From Halorubrum sp. BV1 (GTDB lineage Archaea > Halobacteriota > Halobacteria > Halobacteriales > Haloferacaceae): a DNA stretch of 64,000 nucleotides. The notes below the pieces were generated by a model. That model had not been told where the DNA came from, ran no database searches, and worked only from the letters and a program-made list of their open reading frames with translations. The stretch spans positions 62,001-126,000 of the forward strand of contig NZ_KN050825.1 of the NCBI RefSeq assembly GCF_000746205.1, read 5' to 3'. Each line of letters begins with the position of its first letter. Positions within the stretch are counted from its first letter, which is position 1. This document shows, piece by piece, positions 24,266 through 33,136 of the stretch. A program made the translations under genes and the position numbers.

Positions 24266-26473
24266 CTACGAGCCGGCCTCCACCGCCTCGATCAGCAGCT
24301 CCGCGACGTCGACGATCTCGATCTCCTCTTCGAAGTCACCCGTCTTGCGTCCGTCCTCGAACATCGTCGTGCACATCGGGCAGGCGACGACGAACGTCTC
24401 TATCGCGTCGCCGGCGGCGGTGTCTTCGACCGCCTCGCGGAGCCGCTCCTCGCTCGGCTTGACCGCCTCGTCGTGTTCGGTCCACAGTCCGCCCCCGCCG
24501 CCGCCACAACAGAACGAGTCCGCGCGCGAGCGCGGCATCTCGTACAGCTCCGCGCCGGTCGCGCGTATCAGCTCGCGGGGGGCCTCGTACTCGTCGTTGT
24601 ACCGCCCGAGGTGGCAGGGGTCGTGGTAGGTGACGGCGTAGTCGAGTTCGTCGCCGGAGAGTCCGAGCCGTCCGTCCGCGACCAGCCCCTCGACCACCTG
24701 CGTCCAGTGAAAAACGTCAACCTCACCCTCCGAGTTCCACGGCTCCTCGCGGTCGAACGGCATCATCGGGTCGTCTGCAAACTCGCCGAACTCGACTTCG
24801 GGGTACTCGTTTTTGATGGTGTTATACGAGTGCGGGTCCGTACAGACGATCGACTCGAACTCGCAGTCGGAAAACGTCTCGACGTGATGGCCCGCGAGTT
24901 CGAGGTAGAGGAACTCCTCGCCGATCCGGCGGACGTCGTTGCCGTCCGTCTTCTCGTCGTCGAAGAGGATGCCGAACGACACGTCGGCCGCATCGAAGAG
25001 CCGGGCGATCGCGCGGGCCACGTTCTTGTTCCGGTCGTCGAAGCTCGGGTAGTCGCCGACGTACCAGAGGTACTCGACCTCCGTTTCGCGGGCGTCCGGC
25101 ACGTCGACGTCGTCGAGGTCGTCCGTCCAGTCGCCGCGGGTCGACTGCGGCTCGCCGAACGCGTTGCCCGTCTGTGTCACGTCCTGAAAGACGTCTTGGA
25201 CGTTCGGATCGACCGCGCCCTCGTCGACGAGCTGGCGGTTCATCCTAGTGAACGAGGTGAGATGTTCGATGTCTACCGGGCAGGCGTCCATGCAGGCCAG
25301 ACAGGACATACACGACTCCATCGACTCGGCCGCGATCACTCCGCCCTCCTCGGCGACGATGGGGACGGTCCCGCCGTCGGAGGCGGAGCCTCCCGCGCCG
25401 CCGTCGGCGCTCGCGACTCCCCCGTCGGTCGCGACCGATCCCCCGCCGCGCGATCCGGCCACCGGGTCGTCCGTCACCGACTCGCGGTACGCTTTCAAAT
25501 CGAGGATCACGTCCCGCGGGTCGAGGTTCCGTCCCACGGTGTCGGCCGGACACGCCGACGAGCACCGGCCGCACTTCGTGCAGGCGTCGCCGTCGAGAAG
25601 CTCCTTCCACGTAAAATCCGCGAGCGATTCGGCGTTCGTGTGATCGAGGTCGGCGGGGACGTTCGGGAGGCGCACGCCGGCCATCTCGTCCCGTGCGACG
25701 ACGTTCGCGAACGACGAGATCATGTGGAACGGCTTGGCGTAGGGGATCCACGCGACGAACGCGAACGCCAGGAGCGAGTGACCCCACCAGGCGACGGCGT
25801 AGAGCGCCTCCGCGCCCGCGGCCGTCAGCCCCACCGACTCGAAGAGGGTCGCGAGCGCCATTCCGACGAAGCTCACGGTCTCGCCCGCCCGCGCCGGCTG
25901 ACCGACGATACCGATCGCTTCGAGGGCGAACCCGCCGACGCCGAGAAGAAGCACGATCCAGACGAACGCGTCGTCCTCCGTCGATGTGTGTTTCCCCCAC
26001 AGCCGCCCGTCACGGTCGCGGTAGCGGCGAGCGATCGCCATGGCGACGCCGACGACGAACAGCAGGCCGAACGCGTCGACCCCGAACTGATAGACCAGAT
26101 AGAACTCGCCAACCCAGAACGACTCGCCCGCGAGGGGGCGGTACACGTCGATGTCGACGCCGAGGATCGTCGTGGCGACCAGCAGGACGAGGAATCCCCA
26201 CAGCACGAACGTGTGCATCACGCCCGTGTACAGGTCTCCGTCGAACTGGTTCTCGTTCGCGAGGACGGTCTTCGTCGCCGCGAGCGTCCGAGACGGGAGC
26301 GCGGACAGGCGGTCTCTGGGGTCCGCTCTTCCGCGCGCATACGCCGCGAACCGAGCGTAGACGCCGTAGCAGAACACGGCGATCGCGACCGCGGCGAGCC
26401 AGTAGAACGCCGCCTTCCCCACCGGACCGATCGTCCAGAAGGTCTCGCGGGCGGCCGCCTGCAGCGGGATCAT
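24266..26473 (-). CDS. Membrane-anchored heterodisulfide reductase-like Fe-S oxidoreductase
   Basis: Predicted 735-aa fusion. Residues 1 to about 270 form a NarI/HdrE-like membrane domain with about six helices. Two 4Fe-4S motifs follow, CTKCGRCSSACP and CMSCLACMDACP, separated by a Gly/Ser/Ala-rich insert. The C-terminus has a cysteine-rich CCG domain (HDPCHLGRYN ... SFCCGGGGGG) and a second Cys pair in VVACPMC. This is the HdrDE/GlpC-type layout that moves electrons between the quinone pool and a soluble partner; in haloarchaea it is often linked with acyl-CoA dehydrogenase electron flow (family knowledge, not shown here). A TATA-like box at 26498-26504 supports the ATG at 26473. Confidence 0.88.
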   Translation of the reverse strand: MIPLQAAARETFWTIGPVGKAAFYWLAAVAIAVFCYGVYARFAAYARGRADPRDRLSALPSRTLAATKTVLANENQFDGDLYTGVMHTFVLWGFLVLLVATTILGVDIDVYRPLAGESFWVGEFYLVYQFGVDAFGLLFVVGVAMAIARRYRDRDGRLWGKHTSTEDDAFVWIVLLLGVGGFALEAIGIVGQPARAGETVSFVGMALATLFESVGLTAAGAEALYAVAWWGHSLLAFAFVAWIPYAKPFHMISSFANVVARDEMAGVRLPNVPADLDHTNAESLADFTWKELLDGDACTKCGRCSSACPADTVGRNLDPRDVILDLKAYRESVTDDPVAGSRGGGSVATDGGVASADGGAGGSASDGGTVPIVAEEGGVIAAESMESCMSCLACMDACPVDIEHLTSFTRMNRQLVDEGAVDPNVQDVFQDVTQTGNAFGEPQSTRGDWTDDLDDVDVPDARETEVEYLWYVGDYPSFDDRNKNVARAIARLFDAADVSFGILFDDEKTDGNDVRRIGEEFLYLELAGHHVETFSDCEFESIVCTDPHSYNTIKNEYPEVEFGEFADDPMMPFDREEPWNSEGEVDVFHWTQVVEGLVADGRLGLSGDELDYAVTYHDPCHLGRYNDEYEAPRELIRATGAELYEMPRSRADSFCCGGGGGGLWTEHDEAVKPSEERLREAVEDTAAGDAIETFVVACPMCTTMFEDGRKTGDFEEEIEIVDVAELLIEAVEAGS

Positions 26474-26563
26474 GATAGATCAGCGGGATCGGGCGAGGTT
26501 AAAGCTTGGTGCGCCGCCGGGCGACCGGTTCGATCGGCAGGCGGCGGGACGGGCCGTCTCGCG

Positions 26564-27277
26564 TCACGCGACCCGCCAGACCGCTCCCGCAGTCAGGAGC
26601 GCGCACAGAGCAAGCATCGGGACGTCAGCCCGGCCGAACGCGAGCCGCGGAAGCGTCGGGTTCCACGCGAAACACCGCGCGGCGAGCGCGGTGCCGAGCC
26701 GGTCGGCCCGCCCGAACGCCCGATCGAGGCCGGCCGTCGCGACGATCCGGATCCGATCCGTCACCGCGCGCTCGGCTCCGGCTCGCGCGCGAACCGCCTC
26801 GCGCGCCGCCGTCAGGTCTCGGCGGAGCAGCGGAAGAAACCGGAACACGAGCGCGACGCCGGCCCCGAGGAACTGCCCGGGGCGGCCGGGCACCGCGCGC
26901 TGTATCGCCGCGCGCGAGTCGCGAACCGGCGTCGACCTGACGTAGCCGGCGGCGACGACGAGGATCAGGAGGACCCGGTAGCTCGCGAGCGCCGTGTCGA
27001 CCGCGCGGTCGGGGCGGAGCCACGGCGACCCGAGCGTCACGCCGGCGACGACGGGCGCGACCGCGAGCACCGGGAACGCGGCGCGGTAGCTCCAGAGGTC
27101 GCGGAGGCCACCGCCGGAAAGCCGCAGCGTCCCGACGCCGAGGAGCGTGAGGGCCGCGAGCCCGCGCGGCGTGGTGTACGCGTACGCGGCGGCCGCGAAC
27201 GCGATCTGAAAGCACAGCTTCGTGCGAGGGTCGAACCGGTGAAACGGGGTGTCGCCGGGAACGTACGCGAGCGTCAT
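26564..27277 (-). CDS. ECF transporter transmembrane subunit EcfT (BioN-like)
   Basis: Predicted 237-aa membrane protein with about five helices, beginning with the EcfT-type PFHRFDPRTKLCFQIAFA. The coupling helices near the C-terminus carry FGRADRLGTALAARCF in place of the Ala-Arg-Gly motif. It follows the ATPase gene with a 4-bp overlap. Together with the BioY homologue upstream it should form a biotin importer. Confidence 0.88.
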   Translation of the reverse strand: MTLAYVPGDTPFHRFDPRTKLCFQIAFAAAAYAYTTPRGLAALTLLGVGTLRLSGGGLRDLWSYRAAFPVLAVAPVVAGVTLGSPWLRPDRAVDTALASYRVLLILVVAAGYVRSTPVRDSRAAIQRAVPGRPGQFLGAGVALVFRFLPLLRRDLTAAREAVRARAGAERAVTDRIRIVATAGLDRAFGRADRLGTALAARCFAWNPTLPRLAFGRADVPMLALCALLTAGAVWRVA

Positions 27278-28032
27278 CGCTCGACCTCCGCCGGCATCCG
27301 CACACCCAGATCGGGAAGGGCCGCGACCGCCTCCGCCGGCGGGGCGTCGACGGCGACCCGCCCGTCCGCGAGCCCCACGACGCGGTCGGCGAGGTCGAGC
27401 ACGCCGCGGAGGTCGTGGGTGACGGCGATCACGCTCGTCCCGGCCGCGTGGAGGCTGTGGAGCCGCCCGAGGACGGCTCGCCGCGCGGGATCGTCGAGCC
27501 CGGTGAACGGCTCGTCCAAGACGAGGTGGTCCGGCTCCATCGCGAGCGCGCCCGCGATCGCGACGCGTTCCCGTTCGCCGCCGGAGAGCACTCCGATCCG
27601 ATCGGCCTCGCGGCCGGTCATGTTCACGGCCGCGAGCGCGTCGGCGACCCGGCGGTCGATCTCCTCGCGCGCGCAGCCGAGATTCTCCGGGCCGAAGGCG
27701 ACGTCAGCGCCGACCGTCGACGCGACGAACTGGTCGCGGGGCTCTTGGAACACCATGCCGACCGCGGTGCGAGCTGCAACGAGGTCGGCGTCGACCGGCG
27801 TCCCGTTGACCGCGACTGTCCCCGCGTCCGGCTCGACGAGGCCGTTGAGCGTCCGGACGAGCGTCGTCTTGCCGGATCCGTTCGCGCCCGCGAGGACGAG
27901 AAACTCGCTGTCGTCGATCCGGAGAGAGACGTCGTCGACGGCGACGACGCCGCCGCGCCCGTCGGCGTCAGTGTCGCTGCCGTCCCGCCGCCCCGCACCG
28001 TACCGGCAGGTGACGCCGTCGACGTCGATCAC
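27274..28032 (-). CDS. ECF transporter ATPase (BioM/CbiO-like)
   Basis: Predicted 252-aa ABC ATPase. Walker A GANGSGKTTLVRTLNGL, Q-loop MVFQEPRDQFVA, signature LSGGERERVAIAGAL, Walker B LVLDEPFTGLDD, switch His in AVTHDLRG. A single ATPase gene is present, implying a homodimer, as in BioMNY. It lies 81 bp downstream of bioY and overlaps ecfT. Confidence 0.9.
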   Translation of the reverse strand: MIDVDGVTCRYGAGRRDGSDTDADGRGGVVAVDDVSLRIDDSEFLVLAGANGSGKTTLVRTLNGLVEPDAGTVAVNGTPVDADLVAARTAVGMVFQEPRDQFVASTVGADVAFGPENLGCAREEIDRRVADALAAVNMTGREADRIGVLSGGERERVAIAGALAMEPDHLVLDEPFTGLDDPARRAVLGRLHSLHAAGTSVIAVTHDLRGVLDLADRVVGLADGRVAVDAPPAEAVAALPDLGVRMPAEVER

Positions 28033-28113
28033 GGGGGTACCCCGCGTGCGATCACCGTACTCGCCTCGCGCGCGGTCACGGCGTCGCCTCGTCGAGCGCG
28101 CTCACCGTACACC

Positions 28114-28695
28114 TCACGCGGCTGCGACCGCGTCGGACCTGACGATCCCGACCGCGGCGGCGATCTTCAGGGCCTCGGCCGGGAGGAACGCGACCGCGCC
28201 GACCGTCACCGCCTCGACGGGACCCAGAGAGAGCACGAGCGCGAGGCCGGCGACGCCGAGCGCGTAGATGACGGCGGTGCCGGCGACCATCGCGCCGACG
28301 AGGGAGGGGAGGCCGACCGTATCGAGGTCGCGGAGCGTGACCCCGCGGTGGACGACCGCGCCGACGACCGCCGCGGCGAGCGGATACGACCAGAGGTAGC
28401 CCGCCGACTGACCGACCAACTGGCCGATGCCGGCCGAACCGCCCTGGAACACGGGCGCGCCGAGCGCGCCGGCCGCGAGGTACAAGACGAGCGACGCCGC
28501 CCCCCACATCGGACCGAGATAGATCCCGGCGAGGAACACGCCGAGCACCTGCAGCGTCACCGAGACGGGCGAGACGGGGTTCGGAAACGTGACGTACGCG
28601 AACGCGCCGACAAGCGCGGCGAAAAGCGCCGCGCGCGCGAAGTTCGTCGCGGCCTCGTCGCCGACGAGGTCGACGGACTCCGTGTTCGTTGCCAT
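28114..28695 (-). CDS. bioY: Biotin transporter substrate-binding subunit BioY
   Basis: Predicted 193-aa S-component with about six helices. BioY hallmarks: VTFPNPVSPVSVTLQVLGVFLAG near the N-terminus, GAPVFQGGSAGIGQLVGQSAGYLWSYP in the middle. The ATG at 28695 follows a TATA-like GTTTAC (minus strand, around 28711-28717) that overlaps an inverted repeat, so biotin-dependent repression is plausible. First gene of the bioY-ATPase-EcfT set. Confidence 0.93.
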   Translation of the reverse strand: MATNTESVDLVGDEAATNFARAALFAALVGAFAYVTFPNPVSPVSVTLQVLGVFLAGIYLGPMWGAASLVLYLAAGALGAPVFQGGSAGIGQLVGQSAGYLWSYPLAAAVVGAVVHRGVTLRDLDTVGLPSLVGAMVAGTAVIYALGVAGLALVLSLGPVEAVTVGAVAFLPAEALKIAAAVGIVRSDAVAAA

Positions 28696-28713
28696 GGGCG
28701 TGACACACTCGTA

Positions 28714-28735
28714 AACCAACTTGAAGATGTTGGTT
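28714..28735. promoter_or_regulatory. Candidate biotin operator over the bioY promoter
   Basis: AACCAAC at 28714-28720 and GTTGGTT at 28729-28735 form an exact inverted repeat with an 8-bp spacer, overlapping the bioY TATA region. A repressor such as a BirA protein with an HTH domain would block transcription here; the regulator is inferred. Confidence 0.55.
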
Positions 28736-28825
28736 GACGGCGGGTCGAAGTCGCTTCGACGCCCGTCTCCGGACCGCGAGCGTGGACGCGAGGCTTATCT
28801 GCGGCGAGCGCGTTGTCTCCCGTCC

Positions 28826-29494
28826 ATGGACGAGAAGACCTCCGATCTCCGCGACATCTTCGTCGAGACGACGGGTGGGGAGACCGTCACCGAGCGGCAG
28901 GCGGCCGGACGCGGGACGCTCACCGATCGCGACGCCGCGGCGGTGGACGAGCGCGTCCGCGAACTGGTCGCGGCGATGCGCGATCGGTACGGCTTCTCGA
29001 CCGACCTCGACGACGCGGCCTACGCGCGGATCGCGCGCGCCAGCTTCGAGGAGTCGGACGACGCGGCGATCGCGGCTCGACTCGCCGACGACGAGGGGAC
29101 GGAAGACGCCGAGGACGACCGGATCGACGCAGAAGGCGACCGGATCGATCCCGAGACCGTCCGAGACGCCCGTCTGGATCTCCATCTCGTCTGCGAGCGC
29201 GACCGCGCAGTCGACACGGACGCGTTCGCGTACGAGGACGTGAAGCGACTGACGGCCGCGGGGCGGTCGATAGTCGAATGCGTGGACGCGCTCGACGCCG
29301 ACCCCGACGTCGTCGCGAGGTACGCGCGGGTCGCTCGCGTCGACCTGACCTCCACCCGCGCGAACGACCGGTTCCGCGACGAGCTCCGCGACCGCCTCAC
29401 CGACGCCGAAATCGAGGGATCACACGCGGCCGACGCCCGCGAAGACGGACTCGAAGAGGCGACGGAGGACATCGAAACGGACGTGTCGCTGTGA
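28826..29494 (+). CDS. Conserved haloarchaeal protein (conditioned medium-induced protein 4-like)
   Basis: Predicted 222-aa very acidic soluble protein beginning MDEKTSDLRDIFVETTGGET. It appears helical, with DAAYARIARASFEESDDAAIA and a C-terminal acidic tail. Similar proteins annotated as conditioned medium-induced protein 4 often neighbour srp54 in haloarchaea; that name comes from an expression observation and gives no mechanism. The ATG at 28826 is placed by a TATA-like GCTTAT at about 28794-28799, a leaderless geometry. Convergent with srp54. Confidence 0.75.
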   Translation: MDEKTSDLRDIFVETTGGETVTERQAAGRGTLTDRDAAAVDERVRELVAAMRDRYGFSTDLDDAAYARIARASFEESDDAAIAARLADDEGTEDAEDDRIDAEGDRIDPETVRDARLDLHLVCERDRAVDTDAFAYEDVKRLTAAGRSIVECVDALDADPDVVARYARVARVDLTSTRANDRFRDELRDRLTDAEIEGSHAADAREDGLEEATEDIETDVSL

Positions 29495-29530
29495 CGCACG
29501 TCGCGTGAGAAGCGGCGGGTCGGCGACCAC

Positions 29531-30925
29531 CTAGAACGGCCCCTTCCCGCCGCCCATCATGTCGCCGAGACCGCCGCCGCCCTCGCCGCCCATCTTCTTC
29601 ATCATGCGCTGCATGTCGCCCTCACCCATTCCCTGGAACTGGCCGATGGTCTGTTCCATCATCGAGTGCTGCTCTAAGAGCTGCTGGACCGTCTCCTCGT
29701 CAGTGCCGGAGCCGCGGGCGATCCGCCGAACGCGCGACTGACCGACGACGCGGGGGTTCTCTAGCTCCTCGTCGGTCATCGAGTCCATGATGCGCTCGAA
29801 CCGCCGCATGCGGTCCTGTGTCACGTCCATCGCGTCGTCCGGGAGCTGGTCCATCATCCCGCCGCCGAGCCCGGGGATCATGTCCATCACCTGGTCGAGC
29901 GGTCCCATCCGGTTCATCGCGTCCATCTGCTTTTTCATGTCTTTCAGGGTGAACTCGCCCTGAAGCATGTCCTCCGGGTCCCAGTCGTCGTCCCCCTCCG
30001 TGGCCTCCTGCATCGCGCGCTCGACGCGCTCGGAGAGCTGCTTGAGATCGCCCATCCCGAGCAGCCGCGAGATGAACCCGGACGGCTCGAACCGCTCGAT
30101 GTCTTGCACCGTCTCGCCGGTTCCGAGAAAGGCGATAGAAGAGTCGGTCTCGTTGACGGCGGTGAGCGCCCCGCCACCTTTCGCGGTCCCGTCGAGCTTG
30201 GTTATCACGACGCCCTCGATGCCGATCGACTCCTCGAACTGGCGAGCCTGGTCTTTGGCTCCCTGTCCGATCGCGGCGTCGAGGACCAACAGAGAGCGGT
30301 CAGGGTCGACGACGCCGTCGATCTCTTCTATCTCCGCTATGAGATCGTCTTCGAGCGCGTGTCGGCCGGCGGTGTCGACGATGTGGACGTCGGCGTCGGC
30401 GGTCGCGTCGAGTCCCTCGCGCGCGATCTCGACTGGGTCGTCGGCGTCGGGGTCCCCGTAGAAGTCGACCTCGGCGCGCTCGCACATCTGTTTGGCCTGG
30501 TCGTACGCGCCCGGCCGGAAGGTGTCGGTCTGGATCACCGCGGGGCGGAGCCCCTTCTTCGAGAACCACCACGCCATCTTTGCGGCGGAGGTGGTCTTCC
30601 CCGACCCCTGGAGGCCGGCGAGCAGGATCGTCTGGTCTTCGAGGGGGAGTTCAGTGGAGTCGCCGACCAAGTCGACCATCTCCTCGTAGACGATCTTGAG
30701 GACGTGGTCGCGCGCCGTGGTGCCGCCCGGCGGCTCCTCGTCGAGCGCGCGGGCCTTGATCGAGTCGGACAGCTCCATCACGAGCGAGACGTCGACGTCG
30801 GCGGAAAGCAACGATCGCTGGATCTCTTTGACGATCTCCTCGACGTCGCTCTCTTCGAGCCGGCGTTTCCCTTGGAGCTTGTCGAGGCTGCCCCGCAGGG
30901 AGCTTCCGAGGTCGTCGAGTACCAT
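29531..30925 (-). CDS. srp54: Signal recognition particle GTPase SRP54
   Basis: Predicted 464-aa SRP54/Ffh. N-domain (residues 1 to about 90), G-domain with LLAGLQGSGKTTSAAKMA, QTDTFRPGAYDQ, DTAGRHALED and TKLDGTAKGGGAL, and a Met-rich M-domain that binds 7S RNA and signal peptides (QMDAMNRMGPLDQVMDMIPG, PRVVGQSRVRRIARGSG). The C-terminus ends in Gly/Met repeats. A TATA-like GTAAAG (plus-strand reading) at 30951-30956 supports a leaderless ATG at 30925. The 7S RNA is not in this window. Confidence 0.97.
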   Translation of the reverse strand: MVLDDLGSSLRGSLDKLQGKRRLEESDVEEIVKEIQRSLLSADVDVSLVMELSDSIKARALDEEPPGGTTARDHVLKIVYEEMVDLVGDSTELPLEDQTILLAGLQGSGKTTSAAKMAWWFSKKGLRPAVIQTDTFRPGAYDQAKQMCERAEVDFYGDPDADDPVEIAREGLDATADADVHIVDTAGRHALEDDLIAEIEEIDGVVDPDRSLLVLDAAIGQGAKDQARQFEESIGIEGVVITKLDGTAKGGGALTAVNETDSSIAFLGTGETVQDIERFEPSGFISRLLGMGDLKQLSERVERAMQEATEGDDDWDPEDMLQGEFTLKDMKKQMDAMNRMGPLDQVMDMIPGLGGGMMDQLPDDAMDVTQDRMRRFERIMDSMTDEELENPRVVGQSRVRRIARGSGTDEETVQQLLEQHSMMEQTIGQFQGMGEGDMQRMMKKMGGEGGGGLGDMMGGGKGPF

Positions 30926-31034
30926 TTGCCGGAGCTAGGCGGGCGACGGGGTAAAGCTTTGTTCGTCGGCGGCGGCGTCCGGCAGTCCCGTCGGCCGCTT
31001 CCTCATCGACTCGGCGCGCCGATCGACCGCCTCC

Positions 31035-31883
31035 TCATCGATCGCAGACGAGCCGCGCACCGGCCGGGTGGATCCGACACGCGTCGGGGGCGTAGCCGGC
31101 GTCGGAGAGGCCGGTTCCGAGCGCGAAGACGGTCCGGCCGAGCATCGCCATCGCGGCCTCGCCGCCCGCCGCCTCGACCGCGTCGACCGCGGCCTCGACC
31201 TCGGGCACGAGGAGGTCTGCCGAGCGCGCGAACCCGCGGGCCGCGGTCATCATGGTCGGGAGCCGCGGGTCGGCGCGGAGCCGGTCGAGGGCGGTCTCGC
31301 CGGCGGCGGAGAGCGCGGTCGTGTCGCCGCCGAGCACCGCTTCGGTCGACAGCTCGCCGAACGTGACGTACTCGATCCGGTCGTCCGCGGGGATCCCGTC
31401 GAGCGCGCCGAGTCCCGGTGCACCCGGTTCGAGTCGGAGCGGGACGCCGCCGCGCGCCTGCGCGACTACGTCACCGAGGCCGGTGCCCCGGTCGACTTCC
31501 GCCACATGGGCGAGGCGGACGAGTTCGTTCTCCGAGCGGCCGCAGTCGAAGGCCCGGTTCGTCGCGAGGGCGGCCCCCAAAGCGGCCGCGCCCGACACGC
31601 CGAAGCCGGAGCCGATCGGGAGATCGCTCTCGACCGTGACGTCAACGGCGGGGACGGAAAGCGCGTCGAGCACGTCATCGACCGCGCCGATCGCGCCGGA
31701 GTCGCCGTCGAGGAGGCGTGTGCCGTCGTCTCCGGCGACAGCCGACACGGTAACGGTGACCCCGTCAGTCAGCGTCACGCCCGCCCCTCGGGACCCGGCC
31801 GCCGCCGGACGGTCGTTCGGGTGCGCGCTGAAGAAGGCCGTGACGTGTCCGGGGACGAACGCAGTCGCCCGCTGCCTGCTCAT
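31035..31883 (-). CDS. Pantoate kinase
   Basis: Predicted 282-aa GHMP-superfamily kinase of the archaeal pantoate kinase group, acting in archaeal coenzyme A synthesis (phosphorylates pantoate before condensation with beta-alanine). N-terminal FVPGHVTAFFSAHP, GHMP loop DLPIGSGFGVSGAAALGAAL, and a C-terminal loop with GGEAAMAMLGRTVFALG. The ATG at 31883 is set by a TATA-like ATTAAC at 31908-31913; the longer frame upstream is basic and implausible. The mfnA gene further along can supply beta-alanine in archaea, a possible functional link. Confidence 0.9.
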   Translation of the reverse strand: MSRQRATAFVPGHVTAFFSAHPNDRPAAAGSRGAGVTLTDGVTVTVSAVAGDDGTRLLDGDSGAIGAVDDVLDALSVPAVDVTVESDLPIGSGFGVSGAAALGAALATNRAFDCGRSENELVRLAHVAEVDRGTGLGDVVAQARGGVPLRLEPGAPGLGALDGIPADDRIEYVTFGELSTEAVLGGDTTALSAAGETALDRLRADPRLPTMMTAARGFARSADLLVPEVEAAVDAVEAAGGEAAMAMLGRTVFALGTGLSDAGYAPDACRIHPAGARLVCDR

Positions 31884-32004
31884 GCTCCGCCGGAAGCGCG
31901 GGTGTCGATTAACGGTTGTTATCCGCGGCGACGCGGCCACTCGGCCACGCGACGCGAGACGGACACCGCAGGCGGTAAGTAGGGTCCACACGAACGGCCG
32001 CTGT

Positions 32005-32538
32005 ATGCGAAACCAGTTGCGCCCCCTCATCGCCGCCGCCCTAGCGATGCTGTTCCCGGGCCTCGGCCACCTCGTCTTGCGCCGATGGGGACGGGCGCTG
32101 CTGTGGCACCTGACTATCGTCGCCGGCGGCGTGGCGCTTTTCGCGTTCTACGACGTGACCGTCGAGGGGTCGATAACCGCCCCGGCGGAAGCCGCCGAGG
32201 CCGCCGCGTCGCTCCCGACCGACGTGACGGTGTCCATCGTCCTCCTGTACGGGCTGTCGGCGATCGACGCGTACGTCGTCGGGCGCGCCGACGCCGCCGC
32301 GAGAGAGCGAACCGACGCCACCGTCGAAGCGATCCGCCGACGCGCCGCGGGCGCAGACGAGGCCGAGGGTGCCGACGGCGACGACACCGGGGGGCCGCCG
32401 TCTCCCGTCACCGCCGTCACCGGGTCGGACGCCGAGCCGATGGAGGTTGAGTGTCCCCACTGCGGCAAGGAGACCGACGCCGATCTCGACTTCTGTCACT
32501 GGTGTACGGAGCCGCTGCCGTGGGCCGACGAGAAGTGA
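32005..32538 (+). CDS. Membrane protein with C-terminal zinc ribbon
   Basis: Predicted 177-aa protein. Two or three N-terminal transmembrane helices (LIAAALAMLFPGLGHLVLRR, LTIVAGGVALFAFYDV, VSIVLLYGLSAIDAYVV), a charged helix, an acidic Gly-rich linker, then a four-Cys zinc ribbon CPHCGKETDADLDFCHWC at the end. DUF7575-like haloarchaeal architecture; function unknown. A TATA-like TAAGTA around 31975-31980 gives a leaderless start at 32005. Confidence 0.78.
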   Translation: MRNQLRPLIAAALAMLFPGLGHLVLRRWGRALLWHLTIVAGGVALFAFYDVTVEGSITAPAEAAEAAASLPTDVTVSIVLLYGLSAIDAYVVGRADAAARERTDATVEAIRRRAAGADEAEGADGDDTGGPPSPVTAVTGSDAEPMEVECPHCGKETDADLDFCHWCTEPLPWADEK

Positions 32539-32635
32539 GTCTGGCCGAGGTTTTCTCACGGGTGATAACTACGGAGCAACTATCATATATCGCCGTCGTG
32601 ATGTCGGAACTACGGACGCGAACGACGGACGGACT

Positions 32636-33136
32636 ATGAGTCTGAATCCACGGAGATACGACGTACGGGAGCTGCGTCAGATCGCGGGGGCACCGCGAGT
32701 CGACGCAGACGAGGCGGCTCGGGAGCGGCCGCTTCGTCAGCCGAACCGGAACCGAGCGGAGCAAGCCGCCCGCTCGGCCGCGTTCACGGAGCTGCTCCAG
32801 CGTCAGCGAGGGCAGCGGCTGGCCGCCGACGAGCCTCAGTCCGACGACGCCGGAGACCGCCCGTACCTACGGACGGTTCCGGCCTCGCCGGAGGCGGAAC
32901 ACGAACTCGGCGAGTGGCTCGGCTACCTCGTCGACGTCGGCGGTCATCTGCGGAGCCGCGACGCGCTGTCGTACTACGCCGAACTCGGGTGGATCGATCC
33001 CGACGCGGTCGACGCGTTAACGCGTCGGCTGGAGGGGTTCGACGCACCGCGGTACGACCGGGCGTTCCTCCCCGCAGACCACCGGATCAGCCTCGTCTCC
33101 ATCGTCCGGATCGCTTCGTGTGCGAGTGAATCATGA
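32636..33136 (+). CDS. Archaellum ArlD/E-domain protein coupled to actin homologue
   Basis: Predicted 166-aa protein. Residues 1 to about 20 (MSLNPRRYDVRELRQIAG) match the N-terminal element of haloarchaeal ArlC/D/E-type proteins; about 80-160 match the ArlD/E domain (EWLGYLVDVGGHL, ALSYYAELGWIDPDA, LPADHRISLVSIVRIA). There are no other archaellum genes here. The stop overlaps the start of the actin homologue in ATGA, so both are translated together. It could connect a cytoskeletal filament to a polar or membrane complex, as ArlCDE link the archaellum motor to chemotaxis; that is inference. A 12-codon frame at 32601-32639 overlaps its start the same way. Confidence 0.8.
   Translation: MSLNPRRYDVRELRQIAGAPRVDADEAARERPLRQPNRNRAEQAARSAAFTELLQRQRGQRLAADEPQSDDAGDRPYLRTVPASPEAEHELGEWLGYLVDVGGHLRSRDALSYYAELGWIDPDAVDALTRRLEGFDAPRYDRAFLPADHRISLVSIVRIASCASES

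Noticed and set aside
23990..28267. A 1425-codon open frame on the plus strand
   Set aside because: It runs antisense to the Fe-S oxidoreductase and biotin transporter genes, is Arg/Pro/Asp/His-rich, and reflects GC-rich codon shadowing.
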